DNA of 64,000 nt from Euzebya tangerina (GTDB taxonomy: Bacteria; Actinomycetota; Nitriliruptoria; Euzebyales; Euzebyaceae), in NCBI RefSeq assembly GCF_003074135.1, contig NZ_PPDK01000001.1, positions 2,108,001 to 2,172,000 on the forward strand, read 5' to 3'. Of this stretch, positions 52,493 through 60,158 are shown in pieces. The position numbers and the translations under genes were made by a program. The notes beneath the pieces were generated by a model. It searched no databases, was not told the DNA's origin, and saw nothing but the letters and a program-made list of their open reading frames with translations. Every line of letters begins with the position of its first letter. Within the stretch, counting starts at the first letter, position 1.

Positions 52493-54631
52493 TCACTGCA
52501 CGCGAACGGACATCGTTCCGGTCCGGCCGTCCACGATGGTGCTCTCCAGGACGTACTCCCCGCTGATCGGCAGGGTGAGCGGGTCGCTGACGTTCGTGGT
52601 TCCCTGGCCGGTGCAGTCGCTGAACCCGTTGTTGAGCTGCCCCACTCGAGCGCCGGTGGGGCTTCGCAGTTCGACGTCGACGCACACCTCGCCCTGGGCA
52701 TCGGTTGAGGTGAGCCCGGAGTAGCTGATCGCCACGGTCTGTCCCTCGGCGCCCGTGAACGTCCCGCGGTGGAGCAGCCCCGGCCGATCGACGGTGACCG
52801 GGATGGGCGTGCCGAGCGTCAGCGGCTCGTTGACGACGGGTGTGACGTGCAGGTCCAGGTCGGCGCGTCCGCCGAAGGCCATCGCCGCCTCGACCACGTA
52901 GGTGCCGTCGGTCGGCAGGACGACAGCATCGGTCAGGCCCTGGGACGGACTCTGTTCGGTGCAGTGGGTGAAGCCATTGGTCATCTGTGCGATCACGCTG
53001 TTGTCCAGCGGCGTTCGCAGCCGGATCTCGGTGCAGACGCCGCGGTCCACGTCGTCGGGGACGAAGTTGCGATAGCCGATGGAGACCTGGTCGTTCTCCT
53101 GTCCCTCGAACACCGTTCGATGGACCTCGCCGGGCCGGCTGACCGACACCGGTACCGCTGGGTCGCCGGGCTGGATCTCGACCTCGGGCGCCCCCGTCAC
53201 GAAGACCTCGAGGGTCGCGGAGAGACCGTCCGCGATGGAGGTCTGCAGGTTGTAGGTGCCGCCCGCCCCGAGGAGGATCGACGACACGGAGCCGGCAGCG
53301 GCGTTCGGTCGATCGCTGCAGTGGGAGAAGCCGTTGGTCAGCGCGGCGATCTCCCGGCCGTCGGGATCGGTCAGGATCATCTCCACGCAGACCGTCGTCT
53401 CGGAGTCGGCGGCGATCAGGTCGCGGTAGCCGATGCCGATCCGCTCACCCGGTAGCGCATCGAAGGTGATCCGGTCGACATCATCGCTCGTCAGCGACAG
53501 GGCCACTGGACCGATGTCCTCGAACGGCGTGGTGGGCGTCGGCGGCAGTCCCGCCGTGACCCGGGTCTCCTCGCAGAGCGAGGCGACGATCGCACAGGTC
53601 AGGACCGGGCTTGCAGCCGGGTCGCCACCCACACCGCCATCCAGGAAGGCCTGGGTCGGCGCGGGGATCCGGCCGTCCTGCGCCAGCACGATCGGCGCGT
53701 CGAAGGCGGCGGCGTGGGAGGCGAGCGCAAACCCACTGGCCCAGGCGTTCTCACCCTCGCCCTGGGTGATGATGACCCGCTCGGCATCTGCCGCGCTCTC
53801 ATCACCCGCGATCTTGGCGATCTCGATGGCGGTCTCGTCCCGCGAGTTACCGGCAACGCGTTCGACGGCGATGCCCATGCCGGCAAGCTGGTCGGTGACT
53901 GCTGCGCTGACGGCGGCGGTCCCGCCCATGACGAGCACCGTCGTGATGTTCGAACCCGACAGGTAGTCGGCCGTCGCCCGGGTCAGCGTCTCGGTCTGCG
54001 TGAGCAGGATGGGCAGCTTCTGGCGCGCGGCGACACCCCCGGCGGCCAGCGTGTCGGCGAAGCCCTGTGACTCCGGTCCGCCGGGGGCCGGAAACGCCCG
54101 TGCCAGCATGGCGGTGGTTGCGCCCGCGGCATCGGTGGCCGCCACGTCGATGGCCGTCTCGAACCGGGAACCCCCCTCCCGTCGCTCGACCTCCAGGCCC
54201 TGACCCGACAACTCCGCCTCCACAGCGGCCGACACCGCCGCGGTGCCACCGAGGATCACCGCACGAGTTGCGCCCAGATCCGTGATCTGCTGGGTGACGC
54301 TGGCCGGGATCGGCCCATCGGTCGGGACCATCAGCAGCGGCGCGGTGTCCTGCAGGTAGCCCGACGCCAGGGCATCGGCGAAGCGGTCGTCCCGGGTGAT
54401 GAGGACCGTCTCACTGGTGGTGAACGTCTCCTCGGCGATCGTGACCGCGATGTCGATGTTGGTCGGCTGCTGCTCGTCCTCCACCAGGGCCAGCGTGTCC
54501 CCAGCCCGTGTCTCCTCACCGGCCTGCGCACGCGATCCCGGCAGCAACGCCGCCACGAGCGCGAGGAGGAGGATGGGTGGAAGGAGGGTGAGGCGTGCGG
54601 CCGATCCCGCTGCGGTGTGTGATGTCCCCAT
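52493..54631 (-). CDS. Secreted CWB2 protein with three tandem NGFxxC domains
   Basis: A 712-residue exported protein, numbered from the ATG at 54631; a GTG five codons upstream is also possible. A signal peptide covers about 1-36. A CWB2 triad (about 50-345) is closed by LTCAIVASLCEET. Three copies of a domain of about 105 residues follow (about 376-482, 493-597, 610-712). Each contains a strand with Cys, then NGFSHC, NGFTHC or NGFSDC 23-24 residues later, suggesting one disulfide per domain. These resemble bacterial PPC-type beta sandwiches. It ends four bases from the glpD stop, in convergent orientation. Confidence 0.85.
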   Translation of the reverse strand: MGTSHTAAGSAARLTLLPPILLLALVAALLPGSRAQAGEETRAGDTLALVEDEQQPTNIDIAVTIAEETFTTSETVLITRDDRFADALASGYLQDTAPLLMVPTDGPIPASVTQQITDLGATRAVILGGTAAVSAAVEAELSGQGLEVERREGGSRFETAIDVAATDAAGATTAMLARAFPAPGGPESQGFADTLAAGGVAARQKLPILLTQTETLTRATADYLSGSNITTVLVMGGTAAVSAAVTDQLAGMGIAVERVAGNSRDETAIEIAKIAGDESAADAERVIITQGEGENAWASGFALASHAAAFDAPIVLAQDGRIPAPTQAFLDGGVGGDPAASPVLTCAIVASLCEETRVTAGLPPTPTTPFEDIGPVALSLTSDDVDRITFDALPGERIGIGYRDLIAADSETTVCVEMILTDPDGREIAALTNGFSHCSDRPNAAAGSVSSILLGAGGTYNLQTSIADGLSATLEVFVTGAPEVEIQPGDPAVPVSVSRPGEVHRTVFEGQENDQVSIGYRNFVPDDVDRGVCTEIRLRTPLDNSVIAQMTNGFTHCTEQSPSQGLTDAVVLPTDGTYVVEAAMAFGGRADLDLHVTPVVNEPLTLGTPIPVTVDRPGLLHRGTFTGAEGQTVAISYSGLTSTDAQGEVCVDVELRSPTGARVGQLNNGFSDCTGQGTTNVSDPLTLPISGEYVLESTIVDGRTGTMSVRVQ

Positions 54632-54713
54632 GGGCGTGTAGCACACCAGACGGCGCGTCCAGATCCAAGCCGACGTTGGGGAACCGGTAGGATCCCGCCG
54701 CGTGGAAGCCCTG

Positions 54714-56048
54714 ATGACGCAGATCGTGAAGGCCTACGACGTTCGCGGGACCGTGCCGGACCAGCTGAACTCCGACGTCTGCCTCGCCCTCGGCCGCGCC
54801 GCCGCAGTGGAGCTCGGTGGCCCCGAGATCGTCGTGGCTCGTGACATGCGGCCGTCCGGTGTGGAGCTGGCGGACGCCTTCATGCGTGGCGTCCGGATGC
54901 ACGGGGTCGGTACGGTCGACCTGGGCCTCGGCTCCACCGACCTGCTGTACTACGCGTCGGGCTCACTCGACCTCCCCGGGGTCATGTTCACGGCCAGCCA
55001 CAACCCCGCTGGCTACAACGGGATGAAGTTCTGCCGGGCCGGTGCCGCGCCGGTGTCCACCAACACCGGGCTGCTGGCCATGCGCGACCGGGCGGCCAGT
55101 GGAGCATTGGCTGCACCGGCCAGGCGACCCGGCTCGCACCGCACCATCGATGACATGGTCGGTCGGTTCGCCGAGCACGTCCGATCCTTCATCGACGTCG
55201 CCCAGATGAGCCCGCTCCGAGTCGCCGTCGATGCTGGGAACGGGATGGCCGGTCTGATGGTGCCGGCCGTGTTCGAGAGCCTGCCGATCGACCTGGTGCC
55301 GCTGTACTTCGAGTTGGACGGCACGTTCCCGAACCACCCGGCCAACCCGCTCGAGCCGGAGAACCTCCGTGATCTGCAGGCGCGCGTGGTGGCCGAGGGA
55401 TGCGACATCGGCCTGGCCTTCGACGGCGACGCCGACCGGATGTTCTGCGTCGACGAGCAGGGGAGGGCGGTGTCCCCCTCGATCGTGACGGCCATGATCA
55501 GCGAGTCGCTGCTGGCGGCCGACCCCGGGGCCACGATCCTGTTCAACGTGATCTGCTCGCGGATCGTCCCCGAGACGATCGAGCGTGCCGGCGGCGTCGG
55601 GGTCCGGACCCGTGTCGGCCACAGCTTCATCAAGGAGGTCATGGCCGAGACCGGTGCGATCTTCGGTGGCGAGCACTCGGCGCACTACTACTTCAGGGAC
55701 AACTACCGGGCCGACTCCGGTCTCATCGCCGCCGTCATCCTGCTCGAGATTCTCGCCCGGTCAGCCCAGCCCTTCTCCGCCCTGGCCGCCCCCTACGACG
55801 TCTACGCCGCGTCAGGCGAGATCAACTCGACGGTGCCCGATACCGATGCCGCGATGAATGCGGTCCGGGCCGACTTCGCTGCTGAGGCCGAGATCGCGGA
55901 CCGTGACGGGCTGCTGGTGGAGGCCGACACGTGGTGGTTCAACCTGCGCCCCTCGAACACCGAGCCGTTCCTGCGCCTCAACGTCGAGGCGGAGGACCCT
56001 GCCATCATGGCAGCGGTCCGCGACCGCGTACTGTCCATCATCCGGTAA
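54714..56048 (+). CDS. manB: Phosphomannomutase/phosphoglucomutase
   Basis: A 444-residue alpha-D-phosphohexomutase that interconverts hexose 1- and 6-phosphates, feeding GDP-mannose and other sugars to glycan synthesis. The phosphoserine loop is TASHNP (Ser95), the metal loop is DGDADR (237-242), the sugar loop is GEHSAHY (319-325) and the phosphate loop is RPSNTEP (412-418). The start at 54714 has GGAAG five bases upstream; a GTG at 54702 is possible. A TAGGAT hexamer at 54688-54693 could be a -10 box. In many actinobacteria this gene follows DUF3499; here several genes are inserted between them. Confidence 0.94.
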   Translation: MTQIVKAYDVRGTVPDQLNSDVCLALGRAAAVELGGPEIVVARDMRPSGVELADAFMRGVRMHGVGTVDLGLGSTDLLYYASGSLDLPGVMFTASHNPAGYNGMKFCRAGAAPVSTNTGLLAMRDRAASGALAAPARRPGSHRTIDDMVGRFAEHVRSFIDVAQMSPLRVAVDAGNGMAGLMVPAVFESLPIDLVPLYFELDGTFPNHPANPLEPENLRDLQARVVAEGCDIGLAFDGDADRMFCVDEQGRAVSPSIVTAMISESLLAADPGATILFNVICSRIVPETIERAGGVGVRTRVGHSFIKEVMAETGAIFGGEHSAHYYFRDNYRADSGLIAAVILLEILARSAQPFSALAAPYDVYAASGEINSTVPDTDAAMNAVRADFAAEAEIADRDGLLVEADTWWFNLRPSNTEPFLRLNVEAEDPAIMAAVRDRVLSIIR

Positions 56049-56076
56049 GACGTCCATCCGAGAGAGAGCACCCCAC

Positions 56077-56298
56077 ATGGCTGTCCCCAAAGACCTGGTC
56101 GAACTGCTGCGCTGCCCGTGCGACACCCACTCCGAGATCGAGTACAAGGAGCGGCGCCAGGTGATCCTGTGCAACGAGTGCACTGCGGTCTTCCCCGTCC
56201 GCGACAACATCCCGGTGATGCTGCTGGACGAGGCGAAGCCGCCGCGTGGTCAGCAGGAGATCACCACCGGCGACGGCACCATCATCCGCAGCAAGTAG
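56077..56298 (+). CDS. Trm112-family zinc protein
   Basis: A 73-residue protein with two Cys pairs, LLRCPCD and LCNECTAVFPVRDNIPVML, which is the zinc fold of Trm112. In eukaryotes Trm112 activates methyltransferases; bacterial members are less understood but commonly lie next to manB. It follows manB by 28 bases with GAGAGAG upstream of the ATG and seven bases before the next gene. Operon membership with manB and the phosphorylase is likely. Confidence 0.9.
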   Translation: MAVPKDLVELLRCPCDTHSEIEYKERRQVILCNECTAVFPVRDNIPVMLLDEAKPPRGQQEITTGDGTIIRSK

Positions 56299-56305
56299 GA
56301 CTGTT

Positions 56306-57091
56306 GTGACTGACACCGCATCTGCACTTCGGGAACGCCTCGGCGACCGGCAGCCGACCGTCATGATGACCCTCGGGTCGGGGCTCGGATCCCTGGCCGA
56401 TGGTGTGGAGGACCGCCTCGAGATCCCCTTCGCCGACGTCGGACTGCCCGACACCTCGGTGCCCGGACACGCCGGGAAGTTCGTCTCGGGGACGATCGAC
56501 GGCGTCCAGGTACTGGTCCAGCAGGGGCGGGTGCACCTCTACGAGGGGCTGGGCGTCGACCGGGTCGTGGCTGCCGTGCTCGCCGCGGCGGAGATCGGGG
56601 TTGGTACCTATGTCGTCACGAACGCCGCGGGGGGGTTGGCTGACACCTTCGACCCCGGCGACCTCATGGTCATCGCCGACCACATCAACCTGAGCGGTCA
56701 CAACGCACTGACCGGGCGGGTGCCGCCACTGTTCCTGGACCAGTCCAACGCCTACGACGCGGACCTGCGGGCCTCCTTCGAGGCGACCGCCAAGGACCTC
56801 GGCGTGTCGTTGCAGCGCGGGGTGTACGTCGGCCTGGCGGGGCCCACCTACGAGACACCGGCCGAGGTGATGATGCTCCGCGTCGTGGGCGGGCACGCCG
56901 TCGGGATGTCCACCGTCAACGAGGTGATCGCCGCCAACGCCGAGGGCATGCGGGTGATGGGCTGCTCCCTGATCACCAATGTCCACCGGTTGGGGGGCAC
57001 CCCGACCGATCACGAGGAAGTGATGCGGGAGGGCAAGGCTGCAGGTCCCCGCCTCGCCGGCGTGCTGAAGGCCTGGCTGCCGACGCTCTGA
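56306..57091 (+). CDS. Purine nucleoside phosphorylase (trimeric type)
   Basis: A 261-residue enzyme that splits purine nucleosides with phosphate to base and ribose 1-phosphate. TLGSGLGSLAD carries the phosphate-binding Ser, HLYEG the sugar/phosphate His and Glu, TNAAGGL and GPTYETPAE the base-binding loops, and a late TNVHR the base-recognising Asn. This is the low-molecular-mass trimeric family including the MTA phosphorylase-related branch. The start is the GTG at 56306, with AGGA a few bases upstream. A TTG three bases earlier is possible. Confidence 0.92.
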   Translation: MTDTASALRERLGDRQPTVMMTLGSGLGSLADGVEDRLEIPFADVGLPDTSVPGHAGKFVSGTIDGVQVLVQQGRVHLYEGLGVDRVVAAVLAAAEIGVGTYVVTNAAGGLADTFDPGDLMVIADHINLSGHNALTGRVPPLFLDQSNAYDADLRASFEATAKDLGVSLQRGVYVGLAGPTYETPAEVMMLRVVGGHAVGMSTVNEVIAANAEGMRVMGCSLITNVHRLGGTPTDHEEVMREGKAAGPRLAGVLKAWLPTL

Positions 57092-57137
57092 GCGGCGGAC
57101 CGGGCTCGCGGGAGGGCGGGTACCATCTGCCGCCGAC

Positions 57138-57422
57138 ATGGCCGACCTCCTGACCGACCTCGACGCGCTGTTGCAGAGCCGCAAGCGCGAGCAGCCGGCT
57201 GACTCCTACTCCGTCTCCCTGATCACCGATCCGGTCGTGGCGCAGCGCAAGATCATGGAGGAGGCCTTCGAGGTCTGCCTGGAGCTCGGTGCCGCGGAGG
57301 TGGATCAGGACCGGACGGCGTCCGAGGCCGCCGACCTGGTCTTCCACCTGATGGCGGGGCTCACCGGCGCCGGGGTGAGGTGGGAACAGGTCCTGGCCCA
57401 TCTGGCCCGTCGCCGCCGCTGA
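57138..57422 (+). CDS. hisE: Phosphoribosyl-ATP pyrophosphatase HisE
   Basis: A 94-residue enzyme catalysing the second step of histidine synthesis, hydrolysis of PR-ATP to PR-AMP. The EEAFEV helix and EAADLVFHLM motif carry the metal-binding Glu and Asp residues of the MazG-like fold. A TACCAT hexamer (57121-57126) lies 12 bases before the ATG. It precedes hisG by 45 bases, the standard hisE-hisG pair of actinobacteria. Confidence 0.94.
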   Translation: MADLLTDLDALLQSRKREQPADSYSVSLITDPVVAQRKIMEEAFEVCLELGAAEVDQDRTASEAADLVFHLMAGLTGAGVRWEQVLAHLARRRR

Positions 57423-57467
57423 GCCCGACGTCGACCCACACGTCCTGTTGCCGGAGAGTCCTGCCTG

Positions 57468-58355
57468 ATGAACGCCATCCCTGCCCGACAATCGACCAAC
57501 GGCCGCGCCCGCGTCGCCGTCCCCTCCAAGGGGCGGTTGCGCGACGAGGTGCTCAAGCTGCTGACGACCGCCGGGTATCCCACCTCCGGCCTGCGGGGCT
57601 CCGGATCGATGGCCCTGGCCGGCAAGGGCCTGGAGCTGATCGAGATGCGCCCGCGGGACGCCGCCGCCGCGCTCTGTGCTGGTGCGCTTGACGGCGCCTT
57701 CATCGCCACCGACATCGCCATGGAGCACAGAGTCACCGAGTTCGCCTCCCAGCCCCTCGGGTTCGCTCGCTCGACGTTGGTCGTGGCCAGCAAGGACGAC
57801 GACGGCCGAGCGGACCTAGCTGACCTGTCCGGCTGTGTCGTCGCGACGCACATGCCGAACCTCACCGAGCAGTTCTTCGAGGAGAAGGGTGTCGACGTCC
57901 GGGTCGTGGCCATGGGCGGGTCGCTCGAGGGCGTCTGTGCCGCCGGGCTTGCCGACGCGATCGTGGACAACTCCGAGACCGGGACGTCGCTGCGGCAGAA
58001 CCGGCTGAAGGTCCTGACCGAGATCAAGGCGTGCGAGGCCGAGTTCGTCCACCAGTCAGGCCACCCTGCCCTCGAGGACCTCGAGCTGCGGCTGGAGGCC
58101 GCCCTTGCCGCCCGGCAGCACCGCTACGTCATGCTGCACCTGCCACGGGAGCGGATCGAGGACCTGATCCTGATGTTCCACGGGCTCGAGTCGCCGACCG
58201 TGCTGCCGTTGGCGGGCCGTGACGACCTGGCTGCCGTCCACTTCGTCGCGCAGAACGGGCAGCTGTGGGAGCGGCTGACGGACCTCCGTGACATCGGGGC
58301 CACCGACATCGTGGCCACCCAGCCGGTCGCCCTCCTCGACTTCCTACCGGAGTAG
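57468..58355 (+). CDS. hisG: ATP phosphoribosyltransferase HisG, long form
   Basis: A 295-residue enzyme that starts histidine synthesis by joining ATP and PRPP. The N-terminal RVAVPSKGRLRDEVLKLL and the PRPP loop GLADAIVDNSETGTSLRQN are clear. The extra C-terminal domain (about 215-295, with YVMLHLPRERI and IGATDIVATQPVALL) is the allosteric histidine-binding domain of the long form, so HisZ is not needed. The next 236 bases hold no gene and contain one copy of the flanking repeat described at 58423. Confidence 0.94.
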   Translation: MNAIPARQSTNGRARVAVPSKGRLRDEVLKLLTTAGYPTSGLRGSGSMALAGKGLELIEMRPRDAAAALCAGALDGAFIATDIAMEHRVTEFASQPLGFARSTLVVASKDDDGRADLADLSGCVVATHMPNLTEQFFEEKGVDVRVVAMGGSLEGVCAAGLADAIVDNSETGTSLRQNRLKVLTEIKACEAEFVHQSGHPALEDLELRLEAALAARQHRYVMLHLPRERIEDLILMFHGLESPTVLPLAGRDDLAAVHFVAQNGQLWERLTDLRDIGATDIVATQPVALLDFLPE

Positions 58356-58422
58356 CCGCCCACGGGCCCCGTCCCCTCCCGAGACAGCGGTCGGTCTGAC
58401 TTTCGGTCCACCGTCTCGCGGC

Positions 58423-58549
58423 TGACTTTCGGTACATGAGTTGGTGCCGCCCCGGGTCCTGCGCGTACCGAGAGTTCTGTGGCCCCAGGTCAGGCCCCAC
58501 TCTCAGTACACCAGCCGGAGCCCGGCTCCCACGTGTGCACCGAGAGTCC
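58423..58549. repeat. Left copy of the ars-flanking repeat element
   Basis: The element begins with GACTTTCGGTAC on the plus strand, then GTACCGAGAGT at 58465, GTCAGG at 58489 and GTGTGCACCGAGAGTC at 58533-58548. A further inverted copy of the core (GACTTTCGGTCC) lies just outside at 58398. The same order and nearly the same spacing recur at 59985-60113. The remainder of the 58356-58591 gap shows no gene. Confidence 0.75.
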
Positions 58550-58591
58550 AGGCTGCGCGAGATGATGGCTGCCCGCGCCCCCCACGACGAA

Positions 58592-59233
58592 CTAGACCGA
58601 GGCCGGCGTCCGCAACTCTGCCAACAGGTCTCGGACGCGCTGTTCCAGATCATCGCGGATCGGCCGCACGGCCTCCAGAGCCTTGCCCGATGGGTCCTCG
58701 ATCTCCCAGTCGAGATACCGCTTGCCGGGGAACACCGCGCAGGCGTCACCGCAACCCATCGTGACCACCACGTCGGCCGCTCGGACGATCTCGTCGGCCC
58801 AGGGCTGGGGGATCTCCTGACTGATGTCGATGCCCTTCTCCTTCATCGCTGCCACGGCTGCACGGTTCACCTCGCTTGCTGGCTCCGAGCCGCCCGAGAA
58901 GACGTCGACCGCGCCGCCGGAGAGATGACGCATCCACCCCGCCGCCATCTGGGAGCGTCCGGCGTTGTGGACGCAGAGGAACAGGACGCTGGGATTCAGG
59001 TCGAGGTCGCTCGACTCCAGGCGGATCAAGGCGCGGAGGCGGTCGGCGGCAAACCGCTCCGCAAGCAGCGGCACCCAGTCAGGGATGGTGGCGTTCGCGA
59101 CGATCCGGTCAAGCGACTCATCGACGAATCTGGCGATTGTCTCGGTGTTCAACTGCCCGTCAAACCGCTGACGGAGGCGTTCGACGGCCTGCTTGACGTC
59201 GAGTTGCTGGCTGGGAGTGAGTTGGACGGTCAT
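58592..59233 (-). CDS. arsC: Arsenate reductase (LMW phosphatase type) with N-terminal helical domain
   Basis: A 213-residue enzyme that reduces arsenate to arsenite. The N-terminal 75 residues are a helical extension seen in actinobacterial ArsC proteins. The catalytic P-loop FLCVHNAGRS has the nucleophile Cys87 and the Arg/Ser pair, and TMGCGDACAVFPG supplies resolving Cys161 and Cys165. DPSGK near the end is the conserved acid loop. A GAAGGA ribosome-binding sequence precedes the ATG, which overlaps the upstream fusion gene by four bases. No arsenite efflux pump is adjacent. Confidence 0.92.
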   Translation of the reverse strand: MTVQLTPSQQLDVKQAVERLRQRFDGQLNTETIARFVDESLDRIVANATIPDWVPLLAERFAADRLRALIRLESSDLDLNPSVLFLCVHNAGRSQMAAGWMRHLSGGAVDVFSGGSEPASEVNRAAVAAMKEKGIDISQEIPQPWADEIVRAADVVVTMGCGDACAVFPGKRYLDWEIEDPSGKALEAVRPIRDDLEQRVRDLLAELRTPASV

Positions 59234-59922
59234 GGCGGGGTCCTTCCTTCGTGTCGATTCGGTTGCGAGGCCGCTCCGGCGGCAACAGCGCGGATGCGCT
59301 GATCGATCTCTGTGAACGCGGTCCGGAACGCGGCAGCGGTGCCAACCTGTCGGGGATCGGGGACCGACCAGTGCCAACGTCTGCGGGCCGGCCAGGCCCC
59401 GGCCTCGTTTGCCCGATCGCACACCGAGATCACGAGGGCAGAGTCCAAAGACACCTGGTCGTAGCCCTGTGGCCGCACGACGGAGAGGTCAACGCCGAAG
59501 TCCCGGGCGATCTCGACCGCGATCGGGTGGACGCGTGATGCCGGTTGGCACCCTGCACTGCGGGCTTGATCACCCACGATGTTCGTCCACAGTCCGGCCG
59601 CAAACGGCGAGCGCGCGGAGTTGTGCGTGCAGACGAAGACGACGCTCTGCCCTGGCATGGGGACCCCAACCGTCAACTGACTCACTCGCGATCGATCGAG
59701 CTGCAGGTACCGGCGGCGGCGATCACCCTCCGAGGTATGTCGACGGACCAGATCGGCATCTTCCAAGACCTTGAGGTGATGGGCCAGACGGTTACCCCGG
59801 AGACCGGTCAGCCGCGCCGCCTCAGAGAACGTCATATCGGTCCACTGCAGCGCGTCAACGATCTGGAGGCGGTGCGCATCGCCGAGGGCGGCATGCCCTG
59901 CGGCTCGTTCAGCCACGTTCAC
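59230..59922 (-). CDS. ArsR-type repressor fused to LMW phosphatase/ArsC domain
   Basis: A 230-residue fusion. Residues 1-85 form a winged helix of the ArsR type (GDAHRLQIVDAL, RLAHHLKVLEDADLV, DRRRRYLQL). Residues about 92-210 form a low-molecular-weight phosphatase/arsenate-reductase domain with P-loop VCTHNSARS (nucleophile Cys98) and HWSVPDP as the acid loop. ArsR-ArsC fusions are known in actinobacteria; sensing may be linked to substrate. The start is GTG, two to six bases from the predicted transcription start, so the message may be leaderless. It overlaps the downstream arsC by four bases. Confidence 0.88.
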   Translation of the reverse strand: MNVAERAAGHAALGDAHRLQIVDALQWTDMTFSEAARLTGLRGNRLAHHLKVLEDADLVRRHTSEGDRRRRYLQLDRSRVSQLTVGVPMPGQSVVFVCTHNSARSPFAAGLWTNIVGDQARSAGCQPASRVHPIAVEIARDFGVDLSVVRPQGYDQVSLDSALVISVCDRANEAGAWPARRRWHWSVPDPRQVGTAAAFRTAFTEIDQRIRAVAAGAASQPNRHEGRTPP

Positions 59923-59928
59923 ACCAGG

Positions 59929-59977
59929 ACCTTATAGGTCAAGCCATTTTGAGTCAAATTCGACGGACCTATTAGGT
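59929..59977 (-). promoter_or_regulatory. ArsR-type operator/promoter of the ars genes
   Basis: Upstream of the GTG at 59922 lie three palindromes: ACCTTATAGGT (59929-59939), TTGAGTCAA (59949-59957) and the perfect ACCTATTAGGT (59967-59977). On the minus strand TTGACT (59957-59952) and TATAAG (59936-59931) form a promoter with a 15-nt spacer. The overlap of palindromes and promoter boxes is what repression by ArsR requires. The stretch is notably AT-rich for this genome. Confidence 0.65.
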
Positions 59978-59984
59978 GTGGAGT

Positions 59985-60113
59985 GAGTCTCTCGGTACAC
60001 CGGGCGTTGTCCTCCGCGAGCCGGTCGGGTACCGAGAGTCTTGATGGCGCGGGTCAGGTACGACTTCCAGCGCAACGGTCTCCCGCACCGCCTACCCCTG
60101 TGTGCGGAGAGTC
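59985..60113. repeat. Right copy of the ars-flanking repeat element
   Basis: It contains GTCTCTCGGTAC (inverted core), GTACCGAGAGTC at 60029, GTCAGG at 60053 and GTGTGCGGAGAGTC at 60100-60113. From GTACCGAG to GTCAGG is 24 bases in both copies; to GTGTGC it is 68 bases on the left and 71 here. The two cores flanking 59990-60038 could form a hairpin with a 10-bp stem (CTCTCGGTAC/GTACCGAGAG). No gene is seen in the rest of the 59923-60158 gap apart from the operator region. Confidence 0.75.
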
Positions 60114-60158
60114 GCGGGCAGCCCCAATGACGAGATCTGACCTCGCTCTCGCCGACGT

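Noticed and set aside
58356-60158. Equal 236-bp gaps on both sides of the ars genes as evidence of exact duplication
   Set aside because: Only about 128 bp of each gap align by motif order; the equal total length is probably coincidence.
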